Shown here: positions 1 through 5,332 of the stretch, in pieces | Position numbering within the stretch: position 1 is the stretch's first letter | How the letters are laid out: each line of letters starts with the position of its first letter | NCBI GenBank assembly: GCA_937901455.1 | Contig: CALDIA010000116.1 | Location: 1-5,332 of the forward strand | DNA from: an uncultured Bacteroidales bacterium | GTDB taxonomy: Bacteria > Bacteroidota > Bacteroidia > Bacteroidales > WCHB1-69 | Length of the DNA: 5,332 nt | Reading direction: 5' to 3' | Translations under genes and position numbers: made by a program | Notes under the pieces: generated by a model | Told to the model about the DNA's origin: nothing | The model's database searches: none | The model's input: only the letters and a program-made list of their open reading frames with translations

Positions 1-13
1 GTAGGGCAAAATC

Positions 14-50
14 AACGGGTTCCCGATATAGTTTCGGGAACCCGTTTTTT
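14..50 (+). terminator. Rho-independent terminator, plus-strand orientation
   Basis: A perfect 13-bp stem pairs 14-26 with 34-46 around a 7-base loop (27-33). The stem is GC-rich in its centre and runs straight into a T-run at 45-50, the classic intrinsic terminator layout for plus-strand transcription. The gene it serves would end at or beyond the left edge; a TAG at 2-4 could be its stop codon, but the frame cannot be tested. Read on the minus strand, the same stem is followed by GATTTTG, a weak U-tract, so it could also end the minus-strand operon whose last stop codon lies about 160 bases away. The structure is seen directly; which gene it serves is inferred. Confidence 0.9.
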
Positions 51-211
51 AATTTCCCAAAGTGGCAAAGGCGTTCTGTAGGGGGAATAGGATCTTCGGT
101 ACTGTCTATGAAAAATCATAGGCAAAGAATCTCAAGTAAGTCAGGATATTAAAAGAGAATCATATACCTGATGGAAGAAAATCGGCATATAGGTTTGGCT
201 CATTTTATTTG
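51..211. other. Intergenic region between the terminator and the Omp85 gene
   Basis: This AT-rich stretch of about 160 bases is downstream of the minus-strand operon. I see no tRNA, no convincing coding frame and no clear promoter of the Bacteroidota type (TTTG plus TAnnTTTG). It holds one small palindrome (106-111 pairing with 116-121, loop AAAA) with no T-tract on either side. It probably serves as the 3' untranslated region of the operon, or as a spacer between converging transcription units. Confidence 0.6.
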
Positions 212-1669
212 TTAGAATGCAACCTTGATGCCGAAATGAATCTTGCCTGTACGAAATGATAACGGATTGCCTTGTTGCCGTCCCATGGCGTATGAGAGGT
301 AGAAGAGGCCTGACCGGACTGCCATGTTCAAGCCCGCGCCGAACCCGAATGGGATGTCACGCTCATAGTGGTTTGCCATCGCCTGCTCATATACGCCTCC
401 GTCAAAAAAAAGCATGAAGAAAGAGTTTTTCATAAAGTGGAATCGCATCTCCAAAGAATACAGTAGGAAGGTAGATGCCGCGATGTCGTTGGGGTTGAAC
501 CCTCTGATTCTTTCTTCACCACCAATGTAAAACAACTCATTATAAAAGTGCGGTCCTGTCAGCAATGAGCCGAACTGGATGTTAGGAACCATGGAGAATC
601 TTTTTCCTAAAGGAACATAGCCTCTTGCCATCATTTCGATGCGGTAGTTGGTTTTCTTCATCTCAATATTGTGGTATAGCGAAGCATCCGCGTGGGCATT
701 TTCGCGGATGATGCGCCTGCCAACGGACGCATCCAACCGGCCTTCCCAGCCCTTGCGGGGTACCAAGACGGCATCCGTTTCCCGAAAGTAGATCCGGACA
801 CCATACATGCGTTTGCTGTAGTCTATACAGGCAGAGTCAGAGGAAAGGTCCAGGAGCGCAGGGTTTAAGATGGAGGAACTACGATAGTCGAAATAGGTGG
901 TTAGACTATTCCGTTTGTAGAAGGTGTAGGGGATGCCGATATGGTAGTGAAGCAACAAGTATGAGGTGTCGTGCTTGTCCAGATTAAAGTTGCCCTCCAA
1001 CCCAAAGTGTGTTCTGAACAGATAGTCAAATTCGGCGGTGATATCCAGATTTTGGGAGTGCCGGTTGCTGCTTTGCCAATGAAGCGTTATTCGCTCCCCC
1101 AACCGGAAGAGGTTTGCCAGTGCAAGGTCTAATTCGCCATGAAAGGCTATCTTGCCAGAGTTCTCATCTTGTGGGGTGATACCCACGTATCCGTCGAACT
1201 GGTTGACAGTTCTTTTGTTCAGGTAAAGATATACAATTGCCTTGTCTTTGACGAATGCCACACCTGTGGGGCGTACTACATCTACAAAGGGCAAGTCTCC
1301 CAATAGTTTGTCGATTTGTTGTACGACAGATTCTTGATAAGGTCTCCCTCTCTTGATGCCGAGATAGGGATATAGATAGGATGGGGACAACTTGGCATCG
1401 CCTTTGATGACGATGGAGTCAAAGGTTACAAAGATTCCGGTGTCGATGCAGAAGACAGGCTGGGCGCTAAGGCTGTCGGTTTGGAGGGAAATGGATGCAA
1501 AGGGGTAGCCATTATTTTCGAGATGGCGCAGGATGTTTTCAGCAATTTCAGGATATTCTTCCAAAGACCATTGCGTTGGAATCGTGTAAGTGTTCCGTTG
1601 GGCAGTTGCAAGTGTTAGCCAAAAGCAGCAACTGGCCAGTATTGCAATATGGCGAAGTACGTGTGTCAA
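212..1669 (-). CDS. Small Omp85 (BamA/TamA-type) outer-membrane beta-barrel protein
   Basis: This is a complete 485-residue Omp85-superfamily protein, expected in the outer membrane, where such proteins insert or translocate other proteins. A signal peptide covers about residues 1-23, with likely cleavage after ATA before QR. Residues about 30-77 resemble the second half of a POTRA domain, and about 78-152 form a fuller POTRA-like unit. From about 155 to the end there are alternating aromatic/hydrophobic strands of a barrel. Two Omp85 signatures are visible: the loop-6 motif IRGF at 388-391 and FFDGG at 421-425, which fits the FxDxG partner motif. The chain ends in Phe, the usual outer-membrane assembly signal. 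It is far shorter than BamA (about 800 residues, five POTRAs), so it is not the main BamA; the substrate is unknown. The start is TTG: no ATG or GTG exists between the upstream in-frame stop and the signal peptide, and AAGGTG lies 8 bases before it. The ORF overlaps the nfeD stop by four bases. The family call is firm; the specific role is open. Confidence 0.88.
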   Translation of the reverse strand: MTHVLRHIAILASCCFWLTLATAQRNTYTIPTQWSLEEYPEIAENILRHLENNGYPFASISLQTDSLSAQPVFCIDTGIFVTFDSIVIKGDAKLSPSYLYPYLGIKRGRPYQESVVQQIDKLLGDLPFVDVVRPTGVAFVKDKAIVYLYLNKRTVNQFDGYVGITPQDENSGKIAFHGELDLALANLFRLGERITLHWQSSNRHSQNLDITAEFDYLFRTHFGLEGNFNLDKHDTSYLLLHYHIGIPYTFYKRNSLTTYFDYRSSSILNPALLDLSSDSACIDYSKRMYGVRIYFRETDAVLVPRKGWEGRLDASVGRRIIRENAHADASLYHNIEMKKTNYRIEMMARGYVPLGKRFSMVPNIQFGSLLTGPHFYNELFYIGGEERIRGFNPNDIAASTFLLYSLEMRFHFMKNSFFMLFFDGGVYEQAMANHYERDIPFGFGAGLNMAVRSGLFYLSYAMGRQQGNPLSFRTGKIHFGIKVAF

Positions 1670-1683
1670 TGGTCGTTCACCTT
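1666..1683 (-). promoter_or_regulatory. Translation-coupling junction: Shine-Dalgarno-like AAGGTG and TTGA stop/start overlap
   Basis: The TGA stop of nfeD (1666-1668) and the TTG start of the Omp85 gene (1667-1669) share bases in the tetramer TTGA. Inside the last nfeD codons, AAGGTG (1678-1683) contains AGGTG, complementary to the end of 16S rRNA, with 8 bases between it and the TTG. The arrangement suits re-initiation by ribosomes finishing nfeD. It also decides the start codon, because it places a complete signal peptide at the N-terminus. The sequence layout is seen directly; coupling is inferred. Confidence 0.6.
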
Positions 1684-3027
1684 TTTGACTACCAACTGGG
1701 CATTTTCGAATTTCACTACCTCAACAGGGGCGTTTTTGTCTATTAAACCATAGTCGGCAGTGGCATCGTACAGCACATTGTCAATTTCCACCTTGCCGGC
1801 TGGGCGCATGAAAGTCTTCGCCACACCCCGTTGACCTACCAAGTGTTGCAGTTCCATGTTTTGGGCGATGAATCCCTGGTCAGCGGTCAATTCGGTATTG
1901 AGGGCTATGGTGCCGAAGCGCGTCTGAGCCGTGATCAACTTTTTGCAAAGCCATAGGGAGACGAAGAAGCCTGCCACCATACTGAAGAGTACAATGACAA
2001 GGTTTTTGGCAAGTTCGTAGGAGCTTTGAATATTAGGGTTGAAGTCGAAATGAAACCCCACATTGAAGATCATGGTCAGCACTAATGAGGCTATGATTAG
2101 CACGATGCCGCTTACACCGGCGACTCCGAAGCCGGGGATGACAAAGAACTCCAGTATTAGCAGCACCACCCCGACAATAAAGAGTAATATTTCCCAATGC
2201 TGTGCCAAGCCTTCCAAGTAGTGCGGTGCGAAAAAGAGCAGGGCGGCGAGTGCCGCAATGGCAAGTGGAAAGCCGACGCCTGGTGTCTGCAACTCAAAGT
2301 AGATGCCCCCCACAATGCACATGATGAGCAGTCCACTGACGGCAGGGTTCACTAAAAAGAGGATGAGCTTGTCAATCCAAGAAAGATGCTGTTCACTGAG
2401 CGTATAGTGGTGAATTCCGGCAATTTCAAGGATTTCCTCCTTGGTGTCGCCCTTGCCCTCGCAGAATCCATGCTCTATGGCCTCTTCGGTGGTGAAGGTG
2501 AGTACCTTGCCAGCCTCTACCACCCCCTTGATGGCAATGTCAGGGTCCACCATGGCTTGCGCAATGTCAGGGTCTCGACCATTCTTCTCCGCTGTGGTGC
2601 GCATGAGCGAGCGCATGTACGACTGATACTTGTCGGGCATGATTTCGCCCTGCTGGTTGACGACAGAGGCAGCCCCGATGGAAGAGCCAGAGGCCATGTA
2701 TATACTGTCGCACGCTATGGAGATGAGCGCCCCTGCAGAGGCAGCATTGTTGTTGATGAAAACCAAGGTGGGCATGGGGGCATTCAGCAACAGTGTGCGA
2801 ATCTCATCCGCCGCATCCAACTCTCCACCAAATGTGTTGAGTTCCAATAGGAGATAGTTGGCTTTCTGCTCTGTGGCCTCCTTAACAGCCTTCTGCGTCT
2901 TGCGCAATGCCGGCTTCGATATATTGTCGTCAATGATGAAGTAATAAACTGATGGACTTGTCTGTGAATAGGAGACAAGCACGAATAGTAGGCATGTAAT
3001 GATAGTTGAAATTCTGCGTATTGTCAT
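1666..3027 (-). CDS. nfeD: NfeD-family membrane-bound serine protease (ClpP-like domain, membrane helices, OB-fold)
   Basis: This complete 453-residue protein is a long-form NfeD, an inner-membrane protease related to archaeal 1510-N proteins that cleave the C-terminus of stomatin-type partners. A signal peptide covers about residues 1-21 (cleavage near SYS before QT). A ClpP/crotonase-like protease domain follows at about 25-205, including LNTFGGEL and the nucleophile motif AASAG with Ser97 (codon 2737-2739). Lys133 in PDKYQSYMRS is a candidate general base. Hydrophobic segments at about 219-243, 252-268, 278-297, 300-323 and 340-361 give roughly five membrane helices. The C-terminal part, about 383-450, fits the small soluble NfeD OB-fold domain (VGQRG, AGKVEIDN). 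The ATG start lies 5 bases after the dnaE stop with no Shine-Dalgarno sequence, as is usual in Bacteroidota. Family and domain order are firm; substrate and catalytic lysine are inferred. Any role in nodulation is only the historic source of the name. Confidence 0.93.
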   Translation of the reverse strand: MTIRRISTIITCLLFVLVSYSQTSPSVYYFIIDDNISKPALRKTQKAVKEATEQKANYLLLELNTFGGELDAADEIRTLLLNAPMPTLVFINNNAASAGALISIACDSIYMASGSSIGAASVVNQQGEIMPDKYQSYMRSLMRTTAEKNGRDPDIAQAMVDPDIAIKGVVEAGKVLTFTTEEAIEHGFCEGKGDTKEEILEIAGIHHYTLSEQHLSWIDKLILFLVNPAVSGLLIMCIVGGIYFELQTPGVGFPLAIAALAALLFFAPHYLEGLAQHWEILLFIVGVVLLILEFFVIPGFGVAGVSGIVLIIASLVLTMIFNVGFHFDFNPNIQSSYELAKNLVIVLFSMVAGFFVSLWLCKKLITAQTRFGTIALNTELTADQGFIAQNMELQHLVGQRGVAKTFMRPAGKVEIDNVLYDATADYGLIDKNAPVEVVKFENAQLVVKKVNDH

Positions 3028-3032
3028 AATGG

Positions 3033-5332
3033 CTATTCTAATTCTATTTTATAAGGTACGGAAAGACGAAAATCCTTTAGGAACGTCTGAGGAGCGATGG
3101 TTGTGGAGTAATTGCAGAAGTCACCGAAAAATACATTGTTAGCCTCTACGATGCGTAGATTGAACTCTGTTTTGCCCTTATGGGCCTGCAACTGTTTGAG
3201 TAAATCGTGCGCCACAGCCTGAGATACATCTTGTATGCGGATGACTATCCGCACCAATTTGCACAACTTTTCGTAGGCGTCCTCCAGATTGCAGATCATT
3301 ACGGGCTTGATGTCGATGAAACGACGCGGATTGCCCTCTTTGTCGGTGTAGGATCTGATATTGACGGAAGCATTTACATAGATGCACTTTCCTTCCTCAA
3401 AGACCCATTTGAACTTGTCGAAATCCTCTTTGAACAGTCGCCAAGTCCACGAGCCCTGCTGGTCTTCCAAGGTGTAGATGCCGAACTCACGACGGTTCTT
3501 GTCCAAAGCGACAACCTTTTTGCTGATCATGCCGGCAAACTGCAGGCCTTTCCCAGTTGAGCCTAACTTTACGAGTTGCTGTTCATCGTTCATGCGCGCC
3601 AAGTCAATATTGGTGAAATTCTCCAAGATGTATTTGTATTCTTCCAAGGGATGGCCGGAGATGTAGAAACCAGCTACCTCGTACTCGTGTTTTGCCTGTT
3701 CGAGTCCGTTCCAGGGGACGCATTCGGGGAAGTCAAGGGTCAACACATCCTCTACCTCTTCCTCATCACCGAAGAGGGAAATTTGGTTCTTGACGGCAGC
3801 ATCGCTCTTGCTGGCATAGGAGATGCACTTGTCAATGACCGTGCGGCCATCCTTGTCAATAGCGAAGTATTGAGCCCGATGCTCCCTGCCCACACTCTCG
3901 AAAGCACCGCTCATAGCAAGCACCTCAATGCATCGTTTGTTGCAGGTGCGTAAGTTCACTCGCGTCATGAAGTCTATGAAACTTTTGTACGGACCGTTGG
4001 CCTGCCGCTCCTCTACAATGCTGTTGGCAGCACTCTGTCCCACTCCCTTCAAGGCCGACAAGCCAAAACGGATATTCCCGTCCTTGTTGACCGTGAAAGT
4101 CTGGTCCGACTCGTTGATATCGGGTCCCTTTACAACAATACCCTTCTTAAGGCAGTCTTCCACAAACTGAGTGATCTTCTTGATGTCGTTGACGTTGTTG
4201 GTGAGGTTGGCGGCCATCAGTTCGGCACGGTAGTGTGCCTTCAGGTAGGCAGTCTGATAGGCAACCCATGAATAGCAGGTTGCGTGAGATTTGTTGAAGG
4301 CGTAGGAAGCGAACTTTTCCCAATCGGCCCAGATCTTTTCCAGAATTTTGGGGTCGTGGCCGTTGGATATGCCCCCGTCGATGAATTTGGGCTTCAGTGC
4401 ATCCAATTTGTCTTTCAACTTTTTACCCATAGCCTTTCGCAAGGTGTCAGATTCGCCGCGTGTAAAGTTGGCCAAGAGCCTCGACAAGAGCATGACCTGT
4501 TCCTGATAGACGGTGATTCCATAGGTGTCTTTCAGATATTTCTCCATTACGGGGATATCGTACACAATCTTTTCCCGCCCATGTTTGCGGTCGATGAACT
4601 GAGGAATGTAGTCCATGGGACCAGGACGATATAGGGCGTTCATGGCTATCAAGTCCTCAAAGGTAGAGGGCTGAAGCTCGTGCAGGTATTTCTGCATGCC
4701 GGGTGATTCAAATTGGAAGGTGCCTATTGTGTCGCCATCGCAGAAAAGCTGAAACGTCTCCTTGTCGTCCAAGGGAATATGATCGATATCAATGTCAATG
4801 CCTTTCGATTTTTTGATGTTGGACAACGCTTCGCGAATGATGGAGAGAGTGGAAAGCCCCAGAAAATCCATCTTGATGAGGCCGACATCTTCCACCACAG
4901 AGCCTTCGTACTCGGTGACGATGATGTCCTCTTTGGTTTTCTTGTCCTCAACGGTGGATAGCGGTGCAAACTCCATCAGGTCGTCGGCTCCGATGATGAC
5001 ACCGCATGCATGAATGCCCACTTGCCTGACGGTGCCCTCCAGTTGGGCGGCGTAGTCTATGATTTCGTGAATTTTTGGGTCCTTTTCGTAAATATCCTTG
5101 AATTCCGGTACAAAGCGCAGGCAGTTTTTGATGTTCACTTTGGTGGCTTTGTGAGTGGTAGGGTCGTCGGGTAGCCGGTCGGGAATCATCTTTGTCAACT
5201 TGTCGGAGTCTGCGATGGGCAGATTGTGTACGCGGGCCACATCTTTCAGGCTCGACTTGGTGGCCATGGTGCCGTAGGTGATAATGTGTGCTACCCGTTC
5301 TTTGCCATATTTTTCAGTGATCCATTCCAAGA
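3033..5332 (-). CDS. dnaE: DNA polymerase III alpha subunit, C-terminal part (5' end outside window)
   Basis: About 765 C-terminal residues of the replicative polymerase are present; residue numbers here count from codon 5328-5330. The frame is open through the right edge, so the leading TTG is an internal Leu codon, not a start. The PHP domain and the first two palm aspartates (PDxDxDF in E. coli DnaE) lie just upstream, outside the window. Visible parts in order: conserved palm TYGTMATKSSLKD (18-30); the third catalytic Asp at 155 in KMDFLGL (codon 4866-4868); fingers with YRPGPMDYIPQF (234-245), YQEQVM (275-280), MGKK (301-304) and FNKSHATCYSWVAYQT (345-360); a helix-hairpin-helix at about 423-442 (LKGVGQSAA); an internal beta-clamp binding motif QISLF at 516-520 (3771-3785); an OB-fold at about 595-680; and the C-terminal domain to 765. 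The stretch from clamp motif to C-terminus (about 250 residues) matches the usual size, so this end is intact. It is probably the first of the three visible genes in one transcription unit, with nfeD 5 bases downstream. Confidence 0.97.
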   Translation of the reverse strand, partial: LEWITEKYGKERVAHIITYGTMATKSSLKDVARVHNLPIADSDKLTKMIPDRLPDDPTTHKATKVNIKNCLRFVPEFKDIYEKDPKIHEIIDYAAQLEGTVRQVGIHACGVIIGADDLMEFAPLSTVEDKKTKEDIIVTEYEGSVVEDVGLIKMDFLGLSTLSIIREALSNIKKSKGIDIDIDHIPLDDKETFQLFCDGDTIGTFQFESPGMQKYLHELQPSTFEDLIAMNALYRPGPMDYIPQFIDRKHGREKIVYDIPVMEKYLKDTYGITVYQEQVMLLSRLLANFTRGESDTLRKAMGKKLKDKLDALKPKFIDGGISNGHDPKILEKIWADWEKFASYAFNKSHATCYSWVAYQTAYLKAHYRAELMAANLTNNVNDIKKITQFVEDCLKKGIVVKGPDINESDQTFTVNKDGNIRFGLSALKGVGQSAANSIVEERQANGPYKSFIDFMTRVNLRTCNKRCIEVLAMSGAFESVGREHRAQYFAIDKDGRTVIDKCISYASKSDAAVKNQISLFGDEEEVEDVLTLDFPECVPWNGLEQAKHEYEVAGFYISGHPLEEYKYILENFTNIDLARMNDEQQLVKLGSTGKGLQFAGMISKKVVALDKNRREFGIYTLEDQQGSWTWRLFKEDFDKFKWVFEEGKCIYVNASVNIRSYTDKEGNPRRFIDIKPVMICNLEDAYEKLCKLVRIVIRIQDVSQAVAHDLLKQLQAHKGKTEFNLRIVEANNVFFGDFCNYSTTIAPQTFLKDFRLSVPYKIELE

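Noticed and set aside
106..121. Small palindrome CTATGA-AAAA-TCATAG downstream of the operon
   Set aside because: Only 6 AT-rich base pairs and no adjacent T-tract on either strand, so it is not a credible terminator or a recognisable operator.
171..215. Plus-strand mini-ORF of 14 codons plus stop (ATG at 171, TAG at 213-215)
   Set aside because: Too short, with no ribosome binding site or promoter seen, and it runs into the end of the Omp85 gene on the other strand.
1628..1639. Possible lipoprotein lipobox (LASC, residues 11-14) in the Omp85 signal peptide
   Set aside because: The hydrophobic run before the Cys is very short and continues past it to a good signal peptidase I site (ATA before Q); Omp85 proteins are not normally lipidated.
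2386..2850. Long plus-strand open frame antisense to nfeD (154 codons)
   Set aside because: It lies wholly opposite a well-recognised gene, its predicted protein has no family features, and its length is explained by codon use of nfeD.
3207..4634. Several plus-strand open frames of about 80-125 codons opposite dnaE (for example 3207-3560, 3576-3953, 4284-4634)
   Set aside because: All are opposite conserved polymerase motifs and look like low-complexity reverse-frame translations; no start signal or domain supports them.
5328..5330. Apparent TTG start of dnaE at the right edge
   Set aside because: The residues here align to the interior of the polymerase palm, just after the catalytic PDxDxDF motif; the frame stays open to the edge, so the gene is cut by the window.
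1..5332. Search for a new defence, mobile or RNA-based system
   Set aside because: No direct repeats, CRISPR-like arrays, transposase, integrase, toxin-antitoxin pair, tRNA or structured RNA could be seen; almost all bases are taken up by three recognisable genes of typical Bacteroidota character.

Overview
The window looks like ordinary chromosomal DNA from a member of Bacteroidota, most likely order Bacteroidales and probably Prevotella-like. This rests on the sequence style of the DNA polymerase III alpha subunit, the NfeD protein and the Omp85 protein, and on the lack of a Shine-Dalgarno sequence at the nfeD start. The genus is an inference from protein character, since no search was run. 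Base composition is mixed in the genes and more AT-rich in the short non-coding left end.

Three genes lie on the minus strand and are read from right to left. The first is the C-terminal part of dnaE (window end to 3033; the gene starts beyond the right edge). Five bases later comes a full NfeD-family membrane serine protease (3027-1666). Its stop codon overlaps the start of the third gene by four bases (TTGA). That third gene is a small Omp85 (BamA/TamA-type) outer-membrane beta-barrel protein with POTRA-like N-terminal sequence (1669-212). With no room for promoters between them, the three genes look like one transcription unit, and the last two are probably translationally coupled.

The left 211 bases hold no gene. 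They contain one strong rho-independent terminator (14-50). Its U-tract lies on the plus-strand side, so it best fits a plus-strand gene ending at or just beyond the left edge and converging on this operon. It may also stop the minus-strand operon, less efficiently.

Functionally, dnaE supplies the replicative polymerase. The two downstream genes act in the envelope: NfeD in the inner membrane with a periplasmic protease domain, and the Omp85 protein in the outer membrane. No defence system, mobile element, CRISPR array, RNA gene or clearly novel system is visible. The most interesting points are the NfeD/Omp85 pairing without a visible stomatin or flotillin partner, the coupled TTG start, and the uncertain catalytic lysine in NfeD.
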